Source: Treponema sp.
GTDB lineage: Bacteria > Spirochaetota > Spirochaetia > Treponematales > Breznakiellaceae
Reading direction: 5' to 3'
Length of the DNA stretch: 32,032 bases
Assembly (NCBI GenBank): GCA_031256035.1
Contig: JAIRRJ010000051.1
Location: 1 to 32,032 of the forward strand
Shown here: piece by piece, positions 1 to 9,068 of the stretch
Layout: each line of letters opens with the position of its first letter
Position numbering within the stretch: the stretch's first letter is position 1
Notes under the pieces: generated by a model
What the model saw: the letters and a program-made list of their open reading frames with translations, nothing else
What the model was told of the DNA's origin: nothing
Database searches by the model: none
Program-made: the position numbers and the translations under genes

Positions 1-1057
1 AAGTGTCATCGGCCTGCGCCGCCCTGATTGGAACTGATTCCCCCTTCGGAGGAATCTTGCAGAAAAGATAAAAGGCGCCTTCTGGAGATGCGTATTCTAT
101 TCCCGCATCGTCAAGAACTGTCATAAATGCGTCCCGCCTCTTCCTGTAGATTGAGACATCGACCTTCTCCGCTGTGAGGCAGGCGACTATTCTCTGCATG
201 AGGGCGGGGGCGTTTACAAAACCCAGCGTTCTTGTGGAGTAGATAAGGCCGTTAATAACATCGTCCTTGTCTGAAATGGCGGGGCTGACCGCGATATACC
301 CGATCCTTTCGCCGGGAAGGGAAAGGCTTTTTGAATAGGAGCTTACCACAATGGAATCGCCGTAGGCGGAGAGGACGGACGGAACTTCAACGTTATACGC
401 TATTTCGCGGTAAGGTTCATCGGAAACAAGGTAAGGCGGGCGCCCAGTCTTTTCTCCGTGTTCCCGCAATACGGAAGCAAGAGACGATAACGCCTGCGCG
501 GGGTAAACTTTGCCTGTCGGGTTGTTAGGTGAATTTATCAATACTGCTGCGGTTTTTTCCGAAAGCGATTTGGCAATAGCCGCAACATCAGGATTAAAAT
601 CAGGAAGAGAATCTACCTCGATGAGTTTCGCTCCGTTGTTGGCGGCGTATGCGCGGTATTCCATGAAATAAGGGCGGGTAACGACAATTTCATCGCCGGG
701 ATTACAGATTGTCCTGAAAACCACGTTAAGCCCTCCCGCCGCTCCTGCTGCCATTACGATATGAGAGCCGTCAACATTGACATTTTGTTCCTGTGATACT
801 TTTTTTGCCAGCGCTTCTCTTGTATGTGGGAAGCCGGCGTTGGGCATATAGCCGTGGATGCCTTTTTCTTTTTCTTGCGCAAGTTTCAAAAGAGTATCGT
901 AGAAAGCGGGAGGCGGATCCACATCGGGATTTCCGATTGAAAAATCAAAAACCTTGTCCTCTCCGTGCTTTTTTTTAAGCTCCCTGCCTTCTTCAAACAT
1001 TTTGCGAATCATGGAAGATGATGAAAGCGAGTTTTTTATACCGGCTGCTATGGGCAT
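1..1057 (-). CDS. PLP-dependent class I/II aminotransferase (aspartate aminotransferase-like), C-terminus cut by window edge
   Basis: About 352 codons are visible from ATG 1057, which has a good AAGGAG site 7 nt upstream; roughly the last 40-50 residues lie outside the window. The fold-type I aminotransferase signature is clear: SPNNPTG around residue 176-182, a DEPY segment near 213-216, and SYSKSLSLPGERIGY, in which K243 is the Schiff-base lysine. The family transfers amino groups between amino acids and 2-oxo acids in the cytoplasm. The start lies 9 bp after the stop of the aspartate kinase/homoserine dehydrogenase gene, so the two are almost certainly co-transcribed. That context favours an aspartate-family role (aspartate supply, or another step of Thr/Met/Lys metabolism). 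Exact substrate specificity cannot be read from the sequence. Confidence 0.9.
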   Translation of the reverse strand, partial: MPIAAGIKNSLSSSSMIRKMFEEGRELKKKHGEDKVFDFSIGNPDVDPPPAFYDTLLKLAQEKEKGIHGYMPNAGFPHTREALAKKVSQEQNVNVDGSHIVMAAGAAGGLNVVFRTICNPGDEIVVTRPYFMEYRAYAANNGAKLIEVDSLPDFNPDVAAIAKSLSEKTAAVLINSPNNPTGKVYPAQALSSLASVLREHGEKTGRPPYLVSDEPYREIAYNVEVPSVLSAYGDSIVVSSYSKSLSLPGERIGYIAVSPAISDKDDVINGLIYSTRTLGFVNAPALMQRIVACLTAEKVDVSIYRKRRDAFMTVLDDAGIEYASPEGAFYLFCKIPPKGESVPIRAAQADDT

Positions 1058-1066
1058 GATTTCTCC

Positions 1067-3538
1067 TTACACCAATGTCCGCGCTATGCGGACAATGTCG
1101 GCAAAAACCCCGCCGGCGGTAACCTGCGCGCCTGCACCCGGTCCCTTTATCACTATAGGGAGTTTTGAATAACGGTCGGTTGTGATAACAACAATGTTGT
1201 CGCTGTCAACAAGGGTGCGGAAAGGGCTTGCTTCGCTCTCGCCGCGCAGGGAGAGTTGAGCCTTTCCTTCTTCAATGACTGCGGTATAGCGCAGAGCTTC
1301 GCTCTTTAAGGCGGCTGCGGCGCGGCGTTTTTCAAAATCGCTGTCTGACTTTTCAAGCTCGCGGAAAAAAGCGTCTATATCTTTTGCCTTGAAACAGGCT
1401 GCGGGTAGTATCGGCTCAATCTTAACATTTGCAAATTCAAGAGAAAGGCCGCATTCTCTTGCAAGGATCAGAGCTTTGCGGGCGGCGTCCATAGCGTTAA
1501 GATCGTCTCTGGGGTCAGGCTCCGTGTAGCCTTTCGCCTTGGCTTCCCGCACCAGTGCGGAAAATGATTTTGAACCATCAAAGTTGTTGAATATGTAACT
1601 TAATGTCCCGGACAGCACAGCTTCTATCTTGCGCACCTTGTCACCCGACAGGAAAAGATCACGCAAAGTTGAGATGACAGGCAGACCTGCGCAGACTGTG
1701 GTTTCATAAAGATACGGAATGCCGCGCTCTCTGGAAAATGAAGTGAGCTTGCGGTAATATTCCAGAGAACCGGAATTTGCTTTTTTATTCGGCGTAACAA
1801 CCGGGATTGACTGCTGAAGGATTTTGTCGTACATGGCGGAGATTTCTTCATTTGCGGTGCAGTCGCAAAAGCAGGAATTGGGCAAATTGAAAGAAACGAT
1901 CTTTTCAATGTAAGCTGCAAGATTGAAAGGTTCGGCGCCGGCCTTCCTGCTGTTTTCATTCAATAAAGTTTTAACCTTTCCCGGATCCAGCCCTTCTGAA
2001 GAAAAAACCATTTTATCAATATTGGCGACGCCGATTAGATTGATTTTGATTTTGTCTTTATCGGCAAGCATCTCGCGGTGACGGGCTATTTGTTCCAGTA
2101 GAGTTCCGCCGATGAGGCCGGTTCCGACAAGGAAAAGATTGACAGAACGCTGTCCGGCAAGGAAGAACGCATCGTGGATTGCGTTGAGCGCCTTGCCTTC
2201 ATCCTGCCTTGAAATAACTGCCGAGATATTGGTTTCCGAAGAGCCTTGGGCAATGGCAACTACATTTACTCCGTTGCGGCCAAGCGCGTAAAAAACTTTT
2301 CCTGAAATGCCAAAAGTTTTTTTCATGCCTCCGCCGACCACGGCAATTATCGAAAGCTCCTTTTCAATAAAAGGTTTTTCAATGGAGCCTGTACGAATCT
2401 CATTGGCGAATTCTTCTTTCAACGCAGCATCCGCGGCGTGGACGTCTTCGGGAAGCACCGCAAAACAAATGGAGTACTCGCTGGAACTCTGTGTAATCAG
2501 CATAACGCTGATGCCCTTGCGGGCAAGAGCACCGAATACCCTTGCCGAAAAACCGGCGACTCCGACCATGCCTGAGCCTTGAAGCCTCACAAGGGCGGCG
2601 CTGCTAATCGAAGTAATCCCCCTGATCGGGTATTTTCCGAATCCGGCGTTTTTGACAATTTTTGTTCCCGCCGATGCCGGATTGAAAGTATTGCGGATTG
2701 ATATCGGGATACCTTTTTCAAGAGCGGGTTTTATGGACGGCGGGAACAATACCTTCGCGCCAAAGTGGGAGATTTCCATAGCTTCAGCGTATGAAATCTC
2801 ATCAATCGTAAAGGCGTTTTTTACGAGAGCCGGATTCGCCGTAAGTATGCCGTCTACATCCGTCCATATTTCCAGCATGTCGGCGCCAAGAGCGGACGCA
2901 AAAACTGCCGCGGTTAAATCCGAACCGCCGCGACCAATCGTGGTTGTATGCCCTTGCGCATCGGAAGCGATAAAGCCGGTTGCAACCTGCAGGGGCTTTT
3001 TTGAACCGCCGAAAAAGCCGCGGATAAGGGCTTCTGTCTCTTTTGAAAGAATATTCGCCCTGCCGAAGCATGAGTCTGTTTTTATCACTGACCGGGCATC
3101 AAGATATGCAGATTTTATGCCGCTGGCGTTAAGGATATGATCCAGCAGGGCTGCGGACAGCCTTTCGCCAAAGCTCATTACCAGGTCAAGACTGCGATCC
3201 GAAAGCTCCCTGATCAGGAAGATTCCGTCCAAAATACGGGATAATTCTGTCAAAGTGACATCTGTACCGGAAACCGCATTTTTCCGTTTATCCCCCTTCA
3301 AAAACCGCCCTGCGCAGCCTCTATGGAGTTCTTTTAGGGCTTTTAGCCCTTCTGCATAAGAATCACCCATAGAAGCCGTGCGTGCCAGCTCAATAAGGGT
3401 GTCAGTCACACCGGAAAATGCAGAAACTACCACTACCGGGACATTTTCGGCATGTTTTTTGTCTTTGAGAATCTCAATAATACGGTTAATTCCGGCAGGA
3501 CTTCCCACCGATGTTCCGCCGAATTTAAGCGCCAGCAT
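1067..3538 (-). CDS. thrA: Bifunctional aspartate kinase / homoserine dehydrogenase
   Basis: At 823 aa this matches the size of ThrA/MetL-type fusions. The N-terminal aspartokinase has KFGGTSV at 5-11, TIGRGGSDLTA at 200-210 and WTDVDGI at 225-231. Two ACT-like regulatory segments follow (about 315-460; VGGGMKKTFGISGKV near 401). The homoserine dehydrogenase half begins with an NAD(P)-binding GTGLIGG at 472-478 and contains the VTPNKKAN and DDLNAMDAARKALILAR signatures. It phosphorylates aspartate and later reduces aspartate semialdehyde to homoserine, the entry and branch steps to Thr and Met. ACT domains in this family usually mediate end-product feedback; which amino acid acts here is not evident. 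ATG 3538 is preceded by GAGGG. It is divergent from the WecA-like gene across a 78-bp AT-rich gap and heads the operon with the aminotransferase. Confidence 0.97.
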   Translation of the reverse strand: MLALKFGGTSVGSPAGINRIIEILKDKKHAENVPVVVVSAFSGVTDTLIELARTASMGDSYAEGLKALKELHRGCAGRFLKGDKRKNAVSGTDVTLTELSRILDGIFLIRELSDRSLDLVMSFGERLSAALLDHILNASGIKSAYLDARSVIKTDSCFGRANILSKETEALIRGFFGGSKKPLQVATGFIASDAQGHTTTIGRGGSDLTAAVFASALGADMLEIWTDVDGILTANPALVKNAFTIDEISYAEAMEISHFGAKVLFPPSIKPALEKGIPISIRNTFNPASAGTKIVKNAGFGKYPIRGITSISSAALVRLQGSGMVGVAGFSARVFGALARKGISVMLITQSSSEYSICFAVLPEDVHAADAALKEEFANEIRTGSIEKPFIEKELSIIAVVGGGMKKTFGISGKVFYALGRNGVNVVAIAQGSSETNISAVISRQDEGKALNAIHDAFFLAGQRSVNLFLVGTGLIGGTLLEQIARHREMLADKDKIKINLIGVANIDKMVFSSEGLDPGKVKTLLNENSRKAGAEPFNLAAYIEKIVSFNLPNSCFCDCTANEEISAMYDKILQQSIPVVTPNKKANSGSLEYYRKLTSFSRERGIPYLYETTVCAGLPVISTLRDLFLSGDKVRKIEAVLSGTLSYIFNNFDGSKSFSALVREAKAKGYTEPDPRDDLNAMDAARKALILARECGLSLEFANVKIEPILPAACFKAKDIDAFFRELEKSDSDFEKRRAAAALKSEALRYTAVIEEGKAQLSLRGESEASPFRTLVDSDNIVVITTDRYSKLPIVIKGPGAGAQVTAGGVFADIVRIARTLV

Positions 3539-3616
3539 ATTTTTCCCTCATAATTACTGAATACTACTTTATTTTTTTCTTAATTTATAGTACCGTATAA
3601 AAAAACTTGGAGTATT

Positions 3617-4717
3617 GTGTTGTTGATGAGTATTCTTGTCATTTTTGCTGTTTCATTGGCTCTTTCGACAGGAGCTGTTGCCCTTGTTATAAGATTTTCC
3701 CATAAAAAAGCATGGTATGATTACATAGATGAGCGAAAAAACCATTCGGGAGATATTCCCCGTCTCGGCGGCATAGGTTTTGCCTTTGCGTTTATAGTAG
3801 TACTTTCATGTCTTGGAATTGTTTTCGGAGGCATCGAAGAAAACCTTCGTTTTTTGCCTTGTTTTCTGGCGATGATAATAACACTGATCTCCGGCGCAAT
3901 AGATGATTTCAGGCCAATGGCGCCCCGTTATAAACTGCTCCTGCAATTTACAGCCGCGCTTTGCGTTATCATACCGGGTTTTACTTTTGGCCGCATTTTA
4001 TATACCGGACCGGGTTTCTTGTCCGATCTTGGATGGCTTACTTATCCTGTTACCTTTTTATGGGTAGTAGGCCTTACAAATGCTATAAACCTGATTGACG
4101 GAGTTGACGGTCTTGCCGGCGGCCTGTCCGCCATTATTGTCTTTTTCTTCGCTCTGATCTTTTTTTCTTTTACCAATGAAGCGTCAAGATCGCTTCTTTT
4201 TTGCGCATGCCTTTTTGGCGCGCTTGCCGGATTCCTTGTTTTTAATGCCCCTGTACCCAAGGCTAAAATTTTTATGGGTGACTGCGGCGCCCAGTTTCTG
4301 GGTTTCGTACTTGCCTTGCTGCCGTTGATGAAAGATCATCATCAAAACGGACCTTCTTCCCTGCCTGTTTTATATGCCGCGGCTCTTCTTGTTATTCCCA
4401 TTTTTGATACTACAGCCGCCGTTTGGCGCCGGCTTAGAGACGGTAAAAAAATCTATGATCCCGATAAATCCCATTTGCATCATAAACTAATTTACTTGGG
4501 TCTTGGCGCCAGAGGCGTTAACGCCGTACTTTACAGCCTGCAAATTCTTATCGGGATATTGACGTTCATTGCGGTTCGGCTGGATGGACTGCCCTCTCTG
4601 TGCGTTCTGGGAAGCACATATTTAACAGCCTTGGTCTTTTTTGCCGTAATTCATTTTATGAACCGAGCGGTTACGGCGCGAAAAAAATCAGAGGCCGCTG
4701 GGAAGATTCCAGCCTAG
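3617..4717 (+). CDS. WecA/TagO/MraY-family undecaprenyl-phosphate N-acetylhexosamine-1-phosphate transferase
   Basis: This is a polytopic membrane protein (366 aa, about 10-11 hydrophobic segments) of the polyprenyl-phosphate phosphoglycosyltransferase family. Diagnostic motifs appear in the expected order: DERKNHSGDIPRLGG (38-52), the Mg-binding DD at 96-97 in AIDDFRP, NLIDGVDGLAGG (158-169), FMGDCGAQFLGF (219-230), and the HLHH motif (286-289) typical of WecA/TagO rather than MraY. It should transfer GlcNAc-1-P or a related sugar to undecaprenyl phosphate, starting a cell-envelope glycan. The start is uncertain: GTG 3617 is only 4 nt after GGAG, while TTG 3620 or 3623 have better spacing. 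The cysteine desulfurase gene follows after 3 bp, so the two are co-transcribed although their functions are unrelated. Confidence 0.9.
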   Translation: MLLMSILVIFAVSLALSTGAVALVIRFSHKKAWYDYIDERKNHSGDIPRLGGIGFAFAFIVVLSCLGIVFGGIEENLRFLPCFLAMIITLISGAIDDFRPMAPRYKLLLQFTAALCVIIPGFTFGRILYTGPGFLSDLGWLTYPVTFLWVVGLTNAINLIDGVDGLAGGLSAIIVFFFALIFFSFTNEASRSLLFCACLFGALAGFLVFNAPVPKAKIFMGDCGAQFLGFVLALLPLMKDHHQNGPSSLPVLYAAALLVIPIFDTTAAVWRRLRDGKKIYDPDKSHLHHKLIYLGLGARGVNAVLYSLQILIGILTFIAVRLDGLPSLCVLGSTYLTALVFFAVIHFMNRAVTARKKSEAAGKIPA

Positions 4718-4720
4718 AAC

Positions 4721-5872
4721 ATGGTGAGCAAAGATTCAAATGGCATACGGCATTATTTTGACTGGGCCGCCACGGCGCCTCATGCAGGAATAGCTTCTGA
4801 CGCGCCGTTCGGAAATCCGTCTTCACAGCACAAGGAAGGCAGGGAAGCGAAACTTGTCCTTGAAGATGCGCGAAAACGCTGCGCCGCTGTATTAAATGTA
4901 CCACCCAATACGCTGTATTTTACTTCAGGCGGGACAGAGTCCAACAGTATAGCCGTTTTATTTAATCTTTTACGCAAGGGGCAGGGGAGGGTAATCTCTT
5001 CGCTGGCTGAACATTCGTCAATCAGGGAAGGAATGGAAACCCTTGTTAAAATGGGAAAGCCAACCGGCAACATCTCCATTGATTCGTCAGGCAGGGCGAA
5101 TGCTGACTTTTTCGAGAATGCATTGAAAAAATACGGCGATGTTCGCTTTGCGGCGGTCATGGCGGTGAATAATGAAACAGGCGCAGTAACGGACATCGCC
5201 TCCCTGCGGGAAATAAAAAAGCGAAGCGAACCCGGAATTCATTTTCACTGCGACATGGTGCAGGCTGTAGGGAAAATCCCCTTTGACATTCCGTTATGGG
5301 AAATTGATTCCGCTTCAATAAGCGCGCATAAAATCGGCGGGCCGCGCGGCATCGGGCTTTTGTATCTGCGCCGCCCTGTGGAAGTTTTTTACACGGGAGG
5401 CGGTCAGGAAAACAGGATCAGAGGCGGCAGTGAAAATACCCAAGGTGCTGTTGAATTGGCATCCTGTCTGGAACAGTCTGCGGGAGATAAAACGCGCGAA
5501 GAATATGCTCGCGCAAAAACACGGTGGAATAAACTTATAACAAGCCTTGCTGCCATAGATCGCTGTACAATCATTCCGCAGGAACGCCTCGGTGATAAAG
5601 AAGAAGACGGATTTTCACCGTATATTTTACAGGTTGCTTTCAGGGACATCCCCGGCGAAGTAATGGCACGCGCCCTTGACGATCTTGGTTTCGCGGTTTC
5701 AACAGGTTCCGCCTGTTCATCATCTTCTCCCGAACGCCCCGTCCTCGCGGCGATGGGTATAAGTGAAAAATTAAGGATCGAAGGCATCCGCATCTCTCAG
5801 GGCTGGACAACAACTGACGCGGAGATAGACCTGCTTCTTGACGCAATAAACGAGGTATTAAAGTTCCTGTGA
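4721..5872 (+). CDS. Cysteine desulfurase (NifS/IscS family), likely the ThiI-dedicated sulfur donor (NifZ-type)
   Basis: A 383-aa class V PLP enzyme that releases sulfur from cysteine as an enzyme-bound persulfide. Visible signatures are GGTESNS (70-76), NNETGAV (150-156), the PLP lysine K204 in SISAHKIGGPRG, and the persulfide-forming C332 in STGSACSSSS. The 3' end overlaps the thiI start by 4 bp (GTGA), giving strong translational coupling. The neighbouring ThiI lacks a rhodanese domain, and in Bacillus such a short ThiI is served by the adjacent desulfurase NifZ. The most economical reading is therefore that this enzyme hands sulfur directly to ThiI for tRNA s4U, and perhaps thiazole synthesis, rather than being the general Fe-S cluster desulfurase. 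The dedicated role is inferred; the family is certain. Confidence 0.92.
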   Translation: MVSKDSNGIRHYFDWAATAPHAGIASDAPFGNPSSQHKEGREAKLVLEDARKRCAAVLNVPPNTLYFTSGGTESNSIAVLFNLLRKGQGRVISSLAEHSSIREGMETLVKMGKPTGNISIDSSGRANADFFENALKKYGDVRFAAVMAVNNETGAVTDIASLREIKKRSEPGIHFHCDMVQAVGKIPFDIPLWEIDSASISAHKIGGPRGIGLLYLRRPVEVFYTGGGQENRIRGGSENTQGAVELASCLEQSAGDKTREEYARAKTRWNKLITSLAAIDRCTIIPQERLGDKEEDGFSPYILQVAFRDIPGEVMARALDDLGFAVSTGSACSSSSPERPVLAAMGISEKLRIEGIRISQGWTTTDAEIDLLLDAINEVLKFL

Positions 5873-7032
5873 GTATTTGGCTTTTGAAACCTGCGGAATT
5901 AACCTTGAAAGGCGAAAACCGAAAAAGTTTTGAGAAGACGCTTAAACAGAACCTTGCGCGCATGTTGTCCGGCGCGGGCGTCAATGCAAAAATTATACCT
6001 ACAGACGGAAGGCTGTATGTTCATGGCGCTGATAATGAAGCGGAAGCAGTAGAAAATGTTCTTTCACATTTAATCGGCATCTCAGGCTGGGCAAAAACAA
6101 CAGTGTGCGACAAGACTGTTGAAGCGGTAATCCGCGCCTGTGTGGAGGAAGGAAAGAAGATATTCGCAGCCGGGGCCAGAACATTTAAGATTGACGCAAG
6201 GCGCACCGACAAAAGTTTTCCCGCAGGTTCTTATGAATTGTGCTGCATGGGAGGCGATGCAGTTACCGCCGGTATAGACGGCCTTAAAGTGAAGATTCAC
6301 AATCCAGACGATGTTATACGCATTGAAATACGGGAAAAGGCTTATATTTACTCAGGCGCAAAAAAGGGGCTGGGAGGGTTGCCGGTCGGAAGCGCTGGAA
6401 GAGGGCTTCTGCTTTTATCCGGCGGAATTGATTCTCCTGTCGCGGGTTTCTTAATGGCTTCCCGCGGAATGGGAATTGACGCGGTGCATTTTCACGCCTA
6501 TCCCTACACTTCGCAGGAAGCGAAACAAAAAGTAATCCGTCTGGCTGAAATTACAGGCTCTTATTGCATGGGTATTCGTCTTTATGTTATTAACTTTACG
6601 CCCGTTCAAATGAGGATAAAGGAAAAAGCTCCGCCGCCCTGGACTACGGTCATTTTGCGCATGGCAATGATGGAGGCGGCTGAAAAAGCAGCGGCAAAAA
6701 TAAAAAGCAAATGCCTTATAACCGGGGAAAGCCTTTCTCAGGTGGCAAGCCAGACAATAGAGAACCTTACCTGCACACAAAGCCGGATAAAGCTGCCGGT
6801 ACTGCGCCCACTGATTGGGCTTAGCAAGGAAAAAATTATAAGGGAAGCCGAAAGAATAGGAACCTACAAGATTTCCATTGAGCCTTACGAAGATTGCTGC
6901 ACGCTTTTCACCCCTGTCCATCCTGTGCTTCACGGCGATCCGAAGGAAGCGAATCTTATCTACGAATCTCTTGAGCTGGACGCGCTAATAGACGAAGCTC
7001 TTGCCAAATACGAAATGGTAAAGTGCAGGTAG
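5869..7032 (+). CDS. thiI: tRNA sulfurtransferase (4-thiouridine synthesis), short form without rhodanese domain
   Basis: 387 aa from a GTG start that overlaps the desulfurase stop (GTGA). An N-terminal ferredoxin-like region (about 1-60) and THUMP domain (about 60-165) precede the adenylating PP-loop SGGIDS at 184-189. Further ThiI motifs are ESLSQVASQT (287-296), RPLIG (313-317) and EDCC (341-344). ThiI adenylates U8 of tRNA and inserts sulfur to give 4-thiouridine. The protein ends about 45 residues after the EDCC motif, so the C-terminal rhodanese domain with the second catalytic cysteine of E. coli ThiI is absent. As in Bacillus, persulfide probably comes straight from the partner desulfurase to C343/C344. 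The stop lies 2 bp from the stop of the convergent NHL gene. Confidence 0.96.
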   Translation: MSIWLLKPAELTLKGENRKSFEKTLKQNLARMLSGAGVNAKIIPTDGRLYVHGADNEAEAVENVLSHLIGISGWAKTTVCDKTVEAVIRACVEEGKKIFAAGARTFKIDARRTDKSFPAGSYELCCMGGDAVTAGIDGLKVKIHNPDDVIRIEIREKAYIYSGAKKGLGGLPVGSAGRGLLLLSGGIDSPVAGFLMASRGMGIDAVHFHAYPYTSQEAKQKVIRLAEITGSYCMGIRLYVINFTPVQMRIKEKAPPPWTTVILRMAMMEAAEKAAAKIKSKCLITGESLSQVASQTIENLTCTQSRIKLPVLRPLIGLSKEKIIREAERIGTYKISIEPYEDCCTLFTPVHPVLHGDPKEANLIYESLELDALIDEALAKYEMVKCR

Positions 7033-7034
7033 CT

Positions 7035-9068
7035 TTATTCCAGCGGAGCAAAATATCCCGTGCTGTCGCGTCCTGATCTTTCCATCAGGTACACTTCAGC
7101 TTCGAGTGGAAGCCACGCTCTTCCGAAATCGGTAGGGAGGCGGGAACGGAAGGTAAAACTGTACAATCCGCAGGGAGTATTTGCGATGCTTTTTATCATT
7201 TCTCCGATACCCTGCGGGCGGTACAGAGCCTGTGCCTTGCCTCCCGTTTCTCTGCACAGGTACTCAATGCCGGATGAAACCTGCCCGCTGCCCACAATTA
7301 CTGCGTTAAATGTTATGCCGTTATTTGCAAGATAACTTGCCATTTCAGAAAGGCTGTACTGATCAAAGGCAAGGTCTCCCATGTTTCCAGAACCAATGTA
7401 CACAACCGACCGTTTAGGAGCTGCGTTTAACAGGTCTGTGGCGGCAAGACGCAGGGCAGTGTCAAAACGCCAGCGGGCAGTAAAAGAAGATGCGTTTCCC
7501 TTCACTGTAGTCTCAAGGGAATTTTCATGCCGTTCCCGCCGCGGCTGTGCGCCCGCGGTAATTAGAGAAACGATTTTAGAGTTTTGCATTTCACCCAACG
7601 CGCGGTTTATGTCGCGGGCTGCCGCCCCCAGATCATCCCTTAAATTGAAAGTTTTCTCGGAGTGTTCAACAATAATGGAAACATCGGCTCCGTTATAACG
7701 GTATCCGGGAGTGAGGAAATTTTGTTCGCTTACCGCCATGCCGCCTTCGGTGATAAGGAAATTGTTGCTGTCCAACCCCATTATTGGACGGCGCAGCCTG
7801 TCTTCAACAGTCAATTCAACGGTAACAATGGGAAAGCGCTCTGTGTGAATGCTGCGTATCTGCACAAACATCCCGGAGGCATGATCGTCAGAACGGGTCA
7901 ACAGCGACACTTCGCCGGCGGCAAAATTTGCAGCCACCACATTGCCGTTCCTGTCCATATCGACACCCGTTATGCGCGCTTTTTCACCGCCGGCAAGACC
8001 CAGTTCCCTTACGATGGCGGATGATGTGTCAATGAGCAGAATCCTGTTGGCGTCCGCGGCAAGGAGAGTCCCGTCTGAAAGGGATTTCAGGCTTTCGGGC
8101 GCTTTAAGCCCGTCAACGGCAAGGCGGCCAAGATAGTTGCCGTTAGGATTAAACATATAAATCGCCTTTGCCGCCGAATCCGCGACATAGATTCTGCCGT
8201 TATAGGCGGCAATGCCGGTGGGGGAAAGGAAACCGGTGAAAACGGACGTCTTAAGCCCGAATGAAAGGATAAACACGCCGTCCGGATCAAATTTGGAAAT
8301 ACGGCGGGTACCGTATTCCACGACATAGAGATAACCGTCTTCATCAACCGCGAGGTTCTGGGGACCGACAAACAGTCCGTCTCTAAGCCCCTTTGACCCG
8401 ATATAAGCCAGCCAGTTCCCGCGGCTGTCAAGAATACTCACCCTGCCGCCGCGAAACTCTGAAAGGTACATCCTTCCGTCAATGCCGCGCGCTAAATCAT
8501 AAGGCCGGTCAAAACCATTAATGGGGCCGCGCTTGCGATCCCTTATCACTCCGTTTACATCGATCCTGACAATTTCATTGCTGCCGTATGCAACCACCCA
8601 TACCGAACCGTCATTCTCGCTTAAAACAGAAGTCGGCTGGCGATAGAGGGTAATTTCTTCGTATTTCCCCGGATAGCGGCCGGCTCCCATATAGCGCGTT
8701 TCGTCATTGGCGACAGGCAAAAGGAAGCGGCGGTTTGAAACTGTTTCAATGCGCGACCATGTTAAAATTCCCGCTCCGGTATTTCTGCCGTATGCGTCTA
8801 ACGCGGCGCGCCATTGGCTCAGGGCGGTGTCTTCAAAACCGGAACGGTAATACGCTTTTCCCAGCCAGTCAAGGATGAGCGCCTCTCCGGGTCTGAAGGC
8901 AAGCGCCCTTTCAAAAGAAAGTATCGCCTCGTTATACGCAAAACGGTTATAGGCATGAACTCCCAGCCTGAATTCTTCGGCAGAATTTATCGCGTCTGTT
9001 ACGTTTTGCGCTCCCAGAAAAAAGACAGAAACAAGGAAAAGAAAAATTAACATCACTTTTCTTATCAC
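7035..9068 (-). CDS. Secreted protein with TPR, six-bladed NHL-type propeller and degenerate VWA-like domain
   Basis: 677 aa from a GTG start overlapping the upstream TPR gene's stop (GTGA); ATG 9053 is an alternative. Residues 5-20 form a Sec signal peptide ending LGA-QN, so the protein is probably periplasmic. Residues 30-92 contain one or two TPR units. Residues about 140-395 carry recurring NHL blades of the type LAVDEDGYLYVVEYGTRRI followed by KFDPDGVFI. Residues 462-640 have the alternating strand/helix pattern of a von Willebrand A domain (VSIIVEHSEK, SVVYIGSGNMGDL, GITFNAVIVGSG), but the metal-binding DxSxS is replaced by EHSEK, so a normal MIDAS is absent. A protein-interaction or scaffold role fits; the partner is unknown. 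It is the last gene of the operon and convergent with thiI. Confidence 0.82.
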   Translation of the reverse strand: MIRKVMLIFLFLVSVFFLGAQNVTDAINSAEEFRLGVHAYNRFAYNEAILSFERALAFRPGEALILDWLGKAYYRSGFEDTALSQWRAALDAYGRNTGAGILTWSRIETVSNRRFLLPVANDETRYMGAGRYPGKYEEITLYRQPTSVLSENDGSVWVVAYGSNEIVRIDVNGVIRDRKRGPINGFDRPYDLARGIDGRMYLSEFRGGRVSILDSRGNWLAYIGSKGLRDGLFVGPQNLAVDEDGYLYVVEYGTRRISKFDPDGVFILSFGLKTSVFTGFLSPTGIAAYNGRIYVADSAAKAIYMFNPNGNYLGRLAVDGLKAPESLKSLSDGTLLAADANRILLIDTSSAIVRELGLAGGEKARITGVDMDRNGNVVAANFAAGEVSLLTRSDDHASGMFVQIRSIHTERFPIVTVELTVEDRLRRPIMGLDSNNFLITEGGMAVSEQNFLTPGYRYNGADVSIIVEHSEKTFNLRDDLGAAARDINRALGEMQNSKIVSLITAGAQPRRERHENSLETTVKGNASSFTARWRFDTALRLAATDLLNAAPKRSVVYIGSGNMGDLAFDQYSLSEMASYLANNGITFNAVIVGSGQVSSGIEYLCRETGGKAQALYRPQGIGEMIKSIANTPCGLYSFTFRSRLPTDFGRAWLPLEAEVYLMERSGRDSTGYFAPLE

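Noticed and set aside
2652..3140. 162-codon plus-strand frame inside the aspartate kinase gene
   Set aside because: Shadow of the conserved thrA reading frame.
3539..3616. Amino-acid responsive attenuator or riboswitch before thrA
   Set aside because: The gap is only 78 bp of AT-rich sequence with no leader peptide, hairpin series or known riboswitch core.
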